From Rhodocyclaceae bacterium UBA2271 (GTDB lineage Bacteria > Pseudomonadota > Gammaproteobacteria > Burkholderiales > Rhodocyclaceae): 50,913 bases of DNA. The stretch lies in NCBI GenBank assembly GCA_002347405.1, contig DDXB01000077.1:45522-96434 (forward strand). The letters are read 5' to 3'. The translations under genes were made by a program, and so were the position numbers. Below, piece by piece: positions 25,153-32,733 of this stretch (its first letter is position 1; each line of letters starts with the position of its first letter). Below the pieces are notes generated by a model. The model made no database searches and was not told where the DNA came from. It saw only the letters and a list, made by a program, of their open reading frames with translations.

Positions 25153-26568
25153 TTAAACGGGGCGGCTCGGCTCATCGGCGCCGAGCGGTTCAAACCAGCC
25201 GAGTTGTTGCTGCAGGACGGCGACAGTCGCTTCCGAGGCGTCGTTTTTACGCTGGGCAATGCGGCGGGCGAGTTCTTCGGTCGGCGCGGTCGGCGCGAGG
25301 ATGGCGAACGGGATGCCGAGCCGTGCCGCCAGATTGCGGAAGTGGTCGCGTTCGTCGCGCTTGAGGAAGGCGGCATCGACGATCACCGACCAGCCGGATT
25401 TGAGCGCTCCCTCCGACAGGGTTGCCAGCCGGGCATAGGTGCGGCGGGTGGCATTCTGCGTGTAAATCGAACCGCCACTGGCGGCATCCGGGGCGAGGTC
25501 GAACAGGCGCTTCCTCTCGACATCCGAGCGGATGCGCACCGTATCGAGAAAGTCGGCGCTGGCGAGACGGCGGCTGCTCGCCCAGGTCTTGCCGCATCCC
25601 GATGGACCGCAGGTAATCGTCAGCGTCGGTGCGGGCGGGTCCGTCAGGCGCACTGCCAGAGCCAGATAACCGGCCGCCTCCTGCTGGTCGGCCGGGCCAC
25701 CGCGCAGGGCGGCGACCTTGGCGCGCACCATGGCGCGATAGACGAGATAGAAACGCAGCACGGCGAGTGCGGCGAAATCGCCGTTCCAGGTGAGCCAGGC
25801 ATCGAGCAGCCAGTGAGCCAGGCCGGGACGGCCATGATCGAGCAGGTCGAGCAGGGTGAAAGCAATTTCGCTGGCAACATCAATGCAGCGGAAGCCCTCG
25901 TTGAACTCGATGCCATCGAAGGGTACGACGCGACCATCAAGCAGCACGAGGTTGCCGAGGTGCAGGTCGCCGTGGCCTTCGCGCACATGGCCGTCAGCGT
26001 GCCGCCGCAAGAAATCCTCGGTGCAGCGCAGCCACTCGGCCGTGGTCCAGTCGCGCAATCGGCCGAGCAGCGGCGTCTCGATCGGCAGCAGACGCAGGAG
26101 TTCGTCGAAATTTTCGAGCGCATCGGCACGGATGGTGTCGGGTGTGCCGAACTCGGGCGCGGCGATGGCGGCGCGCACCTGAAAGGCGACGAGGTCGCGG
26201 GCCAGTTGCGTCAAGTGCGTGCCGGTCAGGTCGCCCTGGCTGCTGACATGGTCGAGCCGTTGCGCTTCGTCGAAACGCCGCATCTTCACGGCGGGTTCGC
26301 CGGCAAGTTCGACGACCTCCAGGTAAAGCTCCGGGGCGAAGCGGCGGTTCAGGTGCAGTTCGGCGGCACAGCAAGCGCGGCGCTTCTCGACGGTGCCGTA
26401 GTCGAGGAAGGGCAGGGTGACCGGTTTTTTCAGCTTGTAGGCGAATTCGCCCGCCAGCAGTACCCAGGAGATGTGCGTCTCCATGATCTGCACATGGTCA
26501 GGGTCGGGCAGGGCCCGGATGAAGGAACCTGGCATATCCGGCATAATCGCTACATTATGACCCTCCAC
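25153..26568 (-). CDS. APH-like/P-loop kinase fusion protein
   Basis: This 471-residue protein joins an aminoglycoside-phosphotransferase-like domain and a P-loop kinase domain. The first has catalytic-loop motif REGHGDLHLGNLVLL and metal motif PFDGIEF. The second has Walker A GPSGCGKT, then RSDVERKRLF and a lid near residues 430-445. This architecture is widespread and its substrate is unknown. A dispersed repeat (25549-25572) encodes RRLASADF right after the P-loop. The ATG at 26568 is used; ATGs at residues 9 and 12 are alternatives. It diverges from oxyR. Confidence 0.85.
   Translation of the reverse strand: MEGHNVAIMPDMPGSFIRALPDPDHVQIMETHISWVLLAGEFAYKLKKPVTLPFLDYGTVEKRRACCAAELHLNRRFAPELYLEVVELAGEPAVKMRRFDEAQRLDHVSSQGDLTGTHLTQLARDLVAFQVRAAIAAPEFGTPDTIRADALENFDELLRLLPIETPLLGRLRDWTTAEWLRCTEDFLRRHADGHVREGHGDLHLGNLVLLDGRVVPFDGIEFNEGFRCIDVASEIAFTLLDLLDHGRPGLAHWLLDAWLTWNGDFAALAVLRFYLVYRAMVRAKVAALRGGPADQQEAAGYLALAVRLTDPPAPTLTITCGPSGCGKTWASSRRLASADFLDTVRIRSDVERKRLFDLAPDAASGGSIYTQNATRRTYARLATLSEGALKSGWSVIVDAAFLKRDERDHFRNLAARLGIPFAILAPTAPTEELARRIAQRKNDASEATVAVLQQQLGWFEPLGADEPSRPV
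25549..25572 (+). repeat. Dispersed repeat inside the kinase gene
   Basis: AAAGTCGGCGCTGGCG to GACGGCG is complete here inside a coding region. The gene is on the opposite strand, so the copy is read as CGCCGTCTCGCC..., giving RRLASADF without breaking the frame. Confidence 0.85.
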
Positions 26569-26607
26569 GCTCGCAAATTCGACTCACTCTCCCCCACGGG
26601 GGAGCGT

Positions 26608-26638
26608 CTGCCTCCTTGGGGCGGCCCGGCGGAGGCAG
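26608..26638 (+). promoter_or_regulatory. Palindromic element covering the oxyR RBS
   Basis: Arms CTGCCTCC (26608-26615) and GGAGGCAG (26631-26638) surround the core TTGGGGCGGCCCGGC. The 3' arm holds the GGAGG ribosome site ending two bases before the oxyR ATG at 26640. Relative to the copy at 36943, both arms changed together and still pair. Confidence 0.7.
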
Positions 26639-26639
26639 T

Positions 26640-27548
26640 ATGACCCTCACCGAGCTGCGCTACATCGTTGCCCTGGCCCGCGAACGCCATTTCGGCCGCG
26701 CAGCGGAAAAATGCTTTGTTGCCCAGCCGACCCTGTCGGTGGCGGTGAAGAAGCTTGAAGATGAGCTGGGCGTGATTCTCTTCGAACGCGGCCAGAGTGA
26801 AGTCACGGTGACCCCGGCGGGGGTTCCGGTGGTCGAGCAGGCGGCACGCGTGCTGGCGGAAGCCGCGCGCGTCAAGGAACTGGCCGACACCGCCGGCGAC
26901 CCGCTGGCCGGCCCTTTGCGGCTGGGTGCCATCCACACCATCGGCCCCTATCTGTTGCCGCGTCTGGTGCCGCTCGTCAAGGAGCGCGCGCCGAAGATGC
27001 CGTTGATGATCGAGGAAGGCTATACGGCGCAACTGATCGAAGAGTTGAAGAGCGGTGAGCTGGATGTTGCCGTGCTGGCGCTGCCACTGGAAGAACCGGG
27101 GCTGGTGGCCCAGCCGGTTTATGACGAAGCGTTTCGCGTGCTGGTGCCGACGGGGCATGCCTGGGCGAAGCAGAAACAGGTCGATGCCGACCGCCTGCTC
27201 GACGAACCGTTGCTGATGCTCGGCCGCGGCAACTGTTTTCGCGACCAGGTGCTGGACCTGTGTACCCGCGCCGGTGCCGGCGGTCCGCGTGTGCTGGAAG
27301 GGTCGTCGCTCGAAACCATCCGCCTGATGGTTGCTTCAGGCGTCGGCATTACCGTCATGCCGGCTTCGGCGGTCGACATGTTGCCGAAGGACGATCCGCT
27401 CCTTTGCGTGCGGCCCTTTGCCGCGCCGACGCCAACGCGAAGGGTCGGCCTGGTGTGGCGCGTCAGCTTCCCGCGTCATCAGGCCATCGACCTGCTGCGC
27501 AGTGTCCTGCTGGACTGCAAGTTGCCGGGTACCCAGCCCGTCAAATAG
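26640..27548 (+). CDS. oxyR: OxyR peroxide-sensing LysR regulator
   Basis: OxyR senses hydrogen peroxide by forming a disulfide and activates defence genes. This 302-residue protein has the LysR helix-turn-helix (GRAAEKCFVAQPTLSVAVKKLE). The two redox cysteines, Cys199 (RGNCFRDQ) and Cys208 (LDLCTR), are at the same numbering and spacing as in E. coli OxyR. I start at 26640, where the conserved MTLTELRYIVAL begins; an upstream in-frame ATG at 26616 lies inside the repeat. A dps gene follows in the same direction, a typical OxyR target. The ribosome site is embedded in a palindromic repeat. Confidence 0.96.
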   Translation: MTLTELRYIVALARERHFGRAAEKCFVAQPTLSVAVKKLEDELGVILFERGQSEVTVTPAGVPVVEQAARVLAEAARVKELADTAGDPLAGPLRLGAIHTIGPYLLPRLVPLVKERAPKMPLMIEEGYTAQLIEELKSGELDVAVLALPLEEPGLVAQPVYDEAFRVLVPTGHAWAKQKQVDADRLLDEPLLMLGRGNCFRDQVLDLCTRAGAGGPRVLEGSSLETIRLMVASGVGITVMPASAVDMLPKDDPLLCVRPFAAPTPTRRVGLVWRVSFPRHQAIDLLRSVLLDCKLPGTQPVK

Positions 27549-27663
27549 CCTGAGACTATCCTGTTTATAACCACAATCCACTGGAACAATTTCCTCCCTC
27601 GGCGCAAAATGGTGTCATGGTCAGGTCAGCCTGATGACAACCAACTATCAAAAGGAGCGCATC

Positions 27664-28152
27664 ATGAAAGCCAAAAAAGTCACCAGTATCAATATCGGCA
27701 TCGGCGACGCTGATCGTGCCAAGATCGCCAAGGGTCTTTCGCATGTTTTGGCCGACAGTTATTCCCTCTACCTGATGACGCACAATTTCCACTGGAACGT
27801 CACCGGGCCGATGTTCAACACCCTGCACCTGATGTTCATGGCGCAATACACCGAGCAGTGGAACGCACTCGATATCATCGCCGAACGCATCCGCGCCCTC
27901 GGCCATCCCGCGCCCGGCACCTACAAGGAATTCGCCAAACTCGCCTCGATCAAGGAGGTGGATGGCGTGCCGAAGGCGACCGACATGATCCGCCTGCTGG
28001 TTGCCGCACAGGAAGCCACCGCCCGCACCGCGCGCGAAGTGTTCCCGGTCGTCGAGAAAGCCAATGACCAGCCGACCGCTGACCTGCTGACCCAGCGGAT
28101 GGAAGTCCACGAAAAAACGGCGTGGATGCTGCGCAGCCTGCTGGAAGAGTGA
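27664..28152 (+). CDS. dps: Dps-family DNA-protecting ferritin
   Basis: This 162-residue protein belongs to the Dps/miniferritin family, which stores iron using peroxide and shields DNA. The ferroxidase-site residues are in THNFHWNVTGPMF and EQWNALDIIAERIRALG. The start at 27664 follows AAAGGAGC; an upstream in-frame ATG at 27634 is unlikely. It lies 115 nt after oxyR in the same direction, so peroxide control by OxyR is likely. I did not find a convincing OxyR box by eye. Confidence 0.95.
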   Translation: MKAKKVTSINIGIGDADRAKIAKGLSHVLADSYSLYLMTHNFHWNVTGPMFNTLHLMFMAQYTEQWNALDIIAERIRALGHPAPGTYKEFAKLASIKEVDGVPKATDMIRLLVAAQEATARTAREVFPVVEKANDQPTADLLTQRMEVHEKTAWMLRSLLEE

Positions 28153-28161
28153 TATTCCTTC

Positions 28162-28350
28162 ATGGAAAAGACCGTCAGACGCCTGCCATTGCATGGCACC
28201 CAGAGCGACACCGAATACTGGCTGAGCCGTAGTCCGGAAGAGCGGCTCGCCGCCGTCGAACATCTGCGCCAGGAATGGTTGGCGTTTCATCCCGATGCTG
28301 TCCAAGGACTTCAAAGAGTTTGTTGCACTGTTAAACGCACACGGGGTTGA
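28162..28350 (+). CDS. Small protein paired with nucleotidyltransferase
   Basis: This 62-residue protein (GTQSDTEYWLSRSPEERLAAVEHLRQEW core) resembles short proteins often encoded directly ahead of small nucleotidyltransferases in putative toxin-antitoxin-like pairs. It begins nine nt after dps. Its last 18 codons overlap the start of the following nucleotidyltransferase reading frame. That partner is frameshifted, so the pair may no longer work. The role is unknown. Confidence 0.6.
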   Translation: MEKTVRRLPLHGTQSDTEYWLSRSPEERLAAVEHLRQEWLAFHPDAVQGLQRVCCTVKRTRG

Positions 28351-28736
28351 ATACCTCGTCGTGGGCGGCTATGCGATGGCGCTGCATGGCCGCCCGCGCA
28401 GCAATACGGGCGATCTCGCATGTGTGGATCAACCGTAGCCCGGAAAACGCCGATAAGCTGATGCAGGCATTGAACGATTTCGGCTTTGGTGGTCTTGGGT
28501 TGTCGACCGACGATTTTGTCGCGCCGGAACAGGTTGTCCAGTTGGGTTACCCGCCGTTTCGCATCGATCTGATGACCGACATCGACGGTGTGCAGTTCGC
28601 TGCCGCCTGGCCGCAGCGCAAAACGTTTGTCCATGAAGGGCAGCCATTGCACTTTATCGGGCTTGAAGATCTAAAAGCCAACAAACGCGCCTCGGCGCGG
28701 CTACGCGATCTAGACGATCTGGAGCAGTTGCCCTGA
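28295..28736 (+). pseudogene. Frameshifted AbiEii-like nucleotidyltransferase
   Basis: The frame from the ATG at 28295 gives LSKDFKEFVALLNAHGVEY followed by LVVGGYAMALHGRPR, a recognisable nucleotidyltransferase N terminus. It then stops at 28436-28438 after 47 residues. The rest (VWINRSPENADKLMQALNDF onward, ending DLDDLEQLP) continues in the frame one base over to 28736. One extra base at about 28418-28426, in GATCTCGCATGTGTGGATC, would explain it. A sequencing error is possible. If real, the protein is inactive, since the metal-binding TGDLD-type motif is broken. Confidence 0.8.
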
Positions 28737-28852
28737 CGTCTGAGTTTGGCCAGCAAGAGCCTTTGGGCTTCAAGCCGCGAATGCGTGTTTCAGACTGCTA
28801 GGGGACGGTGGGTTTTCAAGAGGATAAGTGACCCCCGAGTAAGCGACCTCTG

Positions 28853-29113
28853 TTACTTTTTGGGACGAGGCTTCCTGTATAGCTCATTCAACCGCAATAT
28901 TTCCTGCCAAATTGGTTTTGAGAAACCTTGACGGTCAAACCGGCCGCCACTAAAGGAGGGATTTAATAGGTCTGAGAAATAAGCTTCGGCATCACGGGAG
29001 TTCCAAAGCTGAACAATCTTCTCTAAGACATGAGGATACTTTTCCTCAAGTAGTTGAGGGTATTGATTCGGCAAACATTTCAGCGTTTGCAGTACGGCTT
29101 CTCTAGTGATCAC
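28853..29113 (-). CDS. Conserved hypothetical protein, AT-richer region
   Basis: This 86-residue protein is highly charged and helical (REAVLQTLKCLPNQYPQLLE onward, with FDRQGFSKPIWQEILRLNELY near the end) and ends in a basic tail, RKPRPKK. I do not know a function. Its codon use and base composition are clearly more AT-rich than those of its neighbours, and the flanks to about 29400 share this, which suggests acquired DNA. No mobile-element gene is visible nearby. Confidence 0.6.
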   Translation of the reverse strand: MITREAVLQTLKCLPNQYPQLLEEKYPHVLEKIVQLWNSRDAEAYFSDLLNPSFSGGRFDRQGFSKPIWQEILRLNELYRKPRPKK

Positions 29114-29400
29114 TTTCTTTCCTCCGCTTGTGTATATGTGGCGTTATCGGAGTATCCCTGACCTAAATCCTTTATCACTTACATGGTTATTATTATGCAG
29201 TATCCATCCGATGCTTCGCAAACTTGATTTTGTACAGTTAGCAGGTCTGCAATGGGCAGAAGATCGGCTCCTCCAATAACTATTCTTTCCAAATAGGGCT
29301 GCCTGGGAATCATGCCTTAGTCATGATATGCCGATGTCCGTTGACGCTGCATAGCGGACGTAGGGTATGAAAACCCGACTGGCACTTGAGGGTCGAAAAC
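29114..29400. other. AT-richer stretch without a gene
   Basis: I see no supported gene here. The composition is AT-rich for this genome, for example TTACATGGTTATTATTATGCAG near 29180. The stretch joins the small hypothetical gene to a dispersed repeat copy at 29401. It may be the remnant of an acquired segment. Confidence 0.4.
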
Positions 29401-29445
29401 CGCCGTACCCCATGCGGGGCATTTCATCCCGCCAGCGCCGACTTT
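29401..29445 (-). repeat. Dispersed repeat, 45-bp form
   Basis: The minus strand reads AAAGTCGGCGCTGGCGGGAT, then GAAATGCCCCGCATGGGGTA and CGGCG. The added 21 bp relative to the 24-bp form contains CCCCGCATGGGG, a small inverted repeat. The same 45-bp form lies inside a gene at 48643-48687. Confidence 0.8.
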
Positions 29446-29499
29446 GCGGACTTGGCTCGGAGCCAGGCAGGCATTTGGTGACGGGTAGTCCCATATGAC

Positions 29500-29530
29500 A
29501 AGGGGCCACATCTGCCGATGTGGCCCCTTT
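29500..29530. terminator. Strong stem-loop downstream of the helicase gene
   Basis: Perfect 12-bp arms AAGGGGCCACAT and ATGTGGCCCCTT surround a 6-nt loop, 42 nt past the helicase stop on the minus strand. A short T-run follows only on the plus strand (CCCTTTG), so it may terminate in either direction. Confidence 0.65.
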
Positions 29531-29571
29531 GCGCTGACAGCAGGCTGGCAGCGGTAATTTCTGAGCCGGCC

Positions 29572-30942
29572 TTAGTCGGCGTAGCCGCTCCGGCTGCCCC
29601 GGCTGCTTGATCTATCGGCATGGCGCGGCGTGGCGTGCGCCGGTTTGCGATCTTGCCACGGTTGTTTCTGGCTGGCGCCCGCCCGGCCCGCGCCGGCTGA
29701 TTTGCCGAAGGCGGGCTTGCTGCCGGGTTTGCCGGCGAATTTGCCACTCGGCTTACCACCCGGCTTGCCGGCGGGGCGTGAGTTGCCCAGGCCCGGCTTG
29801 AAGCGCGCTTCCATGCCGGTTACGGCGGAAACCGTCACTTTGTGGCCGATGAAGCGCTCGATCTTCTGCAGGGCCTGCACGTCGTTGCGGTTGACGAAGG
29901 AGATCGCGGTGCCGCTGGCGCCGGCGCGGCCGGTGCGGCCGATGCGGTGCACATAATCCTCGGCGAACTTGGGCAGGTCGAAGTTGAAGACGTGGGTGAT
30001 CGCCGGCACGTCGAGGCCGCGCGCGGCGACATCGGTGGCGACGAGGATGCGCGCCTGGCCGCGGCGCATCACGTTCATCATGCGCGTGCGATGCTTTTGC
30101 GGCAGGTCGCCGTGCAGCGCGACGGTGGCATGGCCGTCGGCTTCGAGCGAGGCGGCGAGTTCTTCGGCGGCGACTTTGGTGGAGGTGAATACCAGCGCCT
30201 GGTTGATGCCGACGTCGGACAACCAGTGATCGAGCAGGCGGCGCTTGTGGCCAATGTCATCCACATAAAAGACATGCTGGTCGATCTGCAGGCGATCAGC
30301 CGCGAGCTTGGCCACGGCGATGGTCTGCGGATCGTTCTGCAACTGGCGCGACATGCGCTGCACGTCGTCCGACAGCGTGGCGGTGAAGCACACGGTCTGA
30401 CGCTCCTTCGGCAGCTTCTTGGCGATGGCCAGCACGTCGTCGGCGAAGCCCATGTCGAGCATGCGATCGGCCTCGTCGAGCACCAGCACTTCGAGGTTTG
30501 AAAGCACGATGCGGCCGGTATTCATCTGGTCCATCAGGCGGCCGGGCGTGGCGACAAGGATGTCGTAGGAACCGGCGAGCGCCTTGTTCTGCGGGATGTA
30601 GGATTCGCCGCCGGTGATGCAGACGGTGCGGCAGCGCGGCAGGGCGCGGCCGAAATCGACGGCGGCCTTGGCGACCTGCTGGGCGAGTTCGCGCGTCGGG
30701 GTCAGCACGAGGACGCGCGGACCGGCCAGGCGCAGCGGGCTGACACCGATCATGCGCTGCATCGCGGGCAGCAGGAAGGCGGCGGTTTTGCCGGTGCCGG
30801 TAGGGGCGGTGGCGATCAGGTCGCGGCGGCCGAGCAGAATCGGGATGGCCTGCGTCTGCACGGGGGTGGGTTCGGTGATGCCGAGCGTGGCAAGCGTGGT
30901 ATCAAAGGCCGGGTCGAGGCCGAGTTCGGTAAAGCGTGTCAT
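29572..30942 (-). CDS. rhlE: RhlE-type DEAD-box RNA helicase
   Basis: This 456-residue helicase starts at the ATG at 30942 behind AGGAAA. The Q-motif region (FTELGLDPAF, TEPTPVQTQAIP), Walker A PTGTGKT, PTRELAQQ, DEAD, TATLSD and HRIGRTGRAG are all present. The C-terminal tail of about 70 residues is rich in Gly, Lys, Ser and Pro, with repeats such as GKPGGKPSGKFAGKPGSKP. That is typical of RNA-binding extensions in RhlE-like helicases that act in RNA turnover or ribosome assembly. The exact paralog name is uncertain. Confidence 0.9.
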   Translation of the reverse strand: MTRFTELGLDPAFDTTLATLGITEPTPVQTQAIPILLGRRDLIATAPTGTGKTAAFLLPAMQRMIGVSPLRLAGPRVLVLTPTRELAQQVAKAAVDFGRALPRCRTVCITGGESYIPQNKALAGSYDILVATPGRLMDQMNTGRIVLSNLEVLVLDEADRMLDMGFADDVLAIAKKLPKERQTVCFTATLSDDVQRMSRQLQNDPQTIAVAKLAADRLQIDQHVFYVDDIGHKRRLLDHWLSDVGINQALVFTSTKVAAEELAASLEADGHATVALHGDLPQKHRTRMMNVMRRGQARILVATDVAARGLDVPAITHVFNFDLPKFAEDYVHRIGRTGRAGASGTAISFVNRNDVQALQKIERFIGHKVTVSAVTGMEARFKPGLGNSRPAGKPGGKPSGKFAGKPGSKPAFGKSAGAGRAGASQKQPWQDRKPAHATPRHADRSSSRGSRSGYAD

Positions 30943-31014
30943 GGATTTTCCTGTGAGCAAATGAACAATGCCGCGGCCAAATACAAAAACCAACCAATGG
31001 GCGCATGAACACAT

Positions 31015-31410
31015 GAGGCCTTGGCAAGCAAGTTGGGTCTATCAACATCGACGCCAACCTGAATGTGCCGAACAGGAAAGTCCTGAAAAGCGGGGGGCCA
31101 GAAATCGATGACAGCCGGCGCAACAACCGCCGGCAACCGAAGCGGGGCGCGACTGTCTCACATCTAGAGGGCAAAAGTCAAACTTAACTTGAAAATGCAG
31201 CGTTTGCGCCGGGCCGCCCCAAGCAAACGCGACACGCGGCGTCAGCCGCAACCCCACCGCCTCCAAAAGAAGCGCCCAGTGATAAACGAGCACCAGGCCG
31301 AAGGCCGCAGGACAGCCAAAGGCTGGTCCCGCGAAGCGGGATGCGGCTTTGCCGCACAAAGCGACCCGTTTAGAACCCCCCGCGAGGGGGGGTGAAGGGG
31401 GGCGGGCGTT
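31015..31410 (-). repeat. Gene-free stretch with reversed intergenic repeat
   Basis: I see no gene. From about 31185 the sequence matches, in reverse, the repeat at 13850-14150. It has GCAAAGCCGCATC-type (GATGCGGCTTTGC), GGCCTGCGGCC-like and GCGGGGGG hairpins, ending in a C-run/G-run pair (CCCCCCGCGAGGGGGGG) by 31394. It adjoins the stop of the hydrolase gene at 31411. The first 170 bases hold nothing I can identify. Confidence 0.65.
31200..31230 (-). repeat. Palindromic element, arms GCGTTTGC/GCAAACGC
   Basis: This 31-nt element has perfect 8-nt arms around the 15-nt core, TTGGGGCGGCCCGGC on the minus strand. Its arms are identical to those of the long forms at 3136 and 14031, which links the short and long types. 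Confidence 0.75.
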
Positions 31411-32232
31411 TTACCGGCCGACCTGCTGCTCCAACCAGTCGATGATGTCCTGAGCCGGTTTCCGCCAGTCGGCTTCGAGCATCAGGGCGTGGCCCATGCC
31501 CGGATAAATCGTCGCATCGACCCCGTAACTGCGGGCGGTCATCTCCACCAGCGAGGTGGGGATGATCAGGTCGTGTGCGGCACCCTGGACCAGCAGTTTG
31601 CTGCTGCCGCCCGGCAGGTTGGCGAGCACCCGCTTGGTGTGCGGCAGGTTGAACAGTGTCATGTCCCAGATGGCGCGGTGTGATTCCGGCTGGGCCATGC
31701 GGTAGTAGCGCATCAGGTCATCTACGGAGACCGGCTGCGCGAACAGGGCATCACGCAGACTGTCGAGCGCCACATGCTGGCCGCTCATCATGCGATTGAG
31801 GTCGGCGAGCATGCCCGGCCGGTTGAACAGCATGCCGAAGGCCGAGGCGGCCAAGCCCTGCGGGGGCACCGAGCACATCAGCACGGCCGCGGGTGCCGCA
31901 TGGTTTTCAAGGTACTTTTGCACCACGAAGCCGCCCATCGAATGGCCAATCAATATTGGCGGATCGGCAAGGCCGGCGACGGCTTCGACGACGTCATTGA
32001 CATAATCGGCAATCGAGTAGCTATCCAGATGGTCGCGGCGGCGGCTGCCGCCGTGGCCGGACAGGCTCAACGCATGGCAGTTGAAGCCAGCCTTGGCGAA
32101 GAAAGGCAGGAAGTGCTCCTGCCAGCACCAGGCGGCGGTGTAGGCGCCATGCAAGAAGAGCAATGGTGGCATGCCTGGGCGGGCTTGTTCAGGAGCGTAG
32201 GAGAGTATCTCCAGTTTTTCGTGGTGGGTCAT
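31411..32232 (-). CDS. Alpha/beta hydrolase in the phaC operon
   Basis: This 273-residue protein has an oxyanion-hole segment LLFLHGAYTAAWCWQ, nucleophile elbow GHSMGG and probable catalytic histidine in GMGHALML. No signal peptide is seen, so it should act in the cytoplasm. Its ATG directly abuts the stop of the PIN gene (TAA then ATG), so the two are probably translated together with phaC. A role in PHA turnover or as a thioesterase or lipase is possible from context but not shown. Confidence 0.85.
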   Translation of the reverse strand: MTHHEKLEILSYAPEQARPGMPPLLFLHGAYTAAWCWQEHFLPFFAKAGFNCHALSLSGHGGSRRRDHLDSYSIADYVNDVVEAVAGLADPPILIGHSMGGFVVQKYLENHAAPAAVLMCSVPPQGLAASAFGMLFNRPGMLADLNRMMSGQHVALDSLRDALFAQPVSVDDLMRYYRMAQPESHRAIWDMTLFNLPHTKRVLANLPGGSSKLLVQGAAHDLIIPTSLVEMTARSYGVDATIYPGMGHALMLEADWRKPAQDIIDWLEQQVGR

Positions 32233-32733
32233 TTAGGTAGGTAATCGCGCCAGGGCTTCGTCCGGTGTCAGGATTTGAAATAGTTGTGTCAGCCGTTGCC
32301 CGCGGCGCAGCCGCAGCAGGGCCTTGTCGGCAGTGACCAGGCAGTTGGCCAGGCCATCACGGGCGAGTTCGAGGAACTTTTGGTCGTCCTTGTCGCGGCA
32401 CTTGGGCAGGGCGACCGGCGCTGCGGGAACCTCATCGATGACCTTGACCAGAGCGCGATAGGCGTCGTAGGCAGCGGCCTGTCGCTCATCCGACAGGGCA
32501 AAGAGGGGATAGGCGAGGACGCGCCGGTATTCGGCCAGACAGGCAGGGCTGGTGAGCGCCTGCCAGCGCCCGGCCTCGACTTCGCCGCGCAATGGCGCAA
32601 AACGGCTGTCGGCAAAGACGAACAGGGACAGCAGCACGTTGGTGTCGAAGGTGACGCGCAGCGCTGCTTCCCCCCGCCCCCATGCGAGTGATGGGGGCGA
32701 CGGTCGTTCGCGGGGCAGGCCCGCTTCGCTCAT
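32233..32733 (-). CDS. PIN-domain putative toxin-like protein
   Basis: This 166-residue protein has a PIN nuclease fold of the COG1569 kind. The first acidic residue is in VTFDTNVLLSLF, further acidic residues lie in CRDKDDQKFLELA, and TADKALL holds the last. No antitoxin gene adjoins it. The first 26 residues (GLPRERPSPPSLAWGRGEAAL) lie over C-run/G-run sequence resembling intergenic repeats, so the N terminus looks acquired. The start overlaps the phaC stop in TAATG. It may be an RNase co-expressed with PHA synthesis. Confidence 0.78.
   Translation of the reverse strand: MSEAGLPRERPSPPSLAWGRGEAALRVTFDTNVLLSLFVFADSRFAPLRGEVEAGRWQALTSPACLAEYRRVLAYPLFALSDERQAAAYDAYRALVKVIDEVPAAPVALPKCRDKDDQKFLELARDGLANCLVTADKALLRLRRGQRLTQLFQILTPDEALARLPT

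Noticed and set aside
27549..27663. Possible OxyR box upstream of dps
   Set aside because: Scattered CTAT-like pieces are present, but no convincing spaced ATAG/CTAT pattern was found.
29401..29571. Possible small RNA gene ending at the strong stem-loop near 29530
   Set aside because: No promoter or conserved structure beyond the terminator and the dispersed repeat could be recognised.
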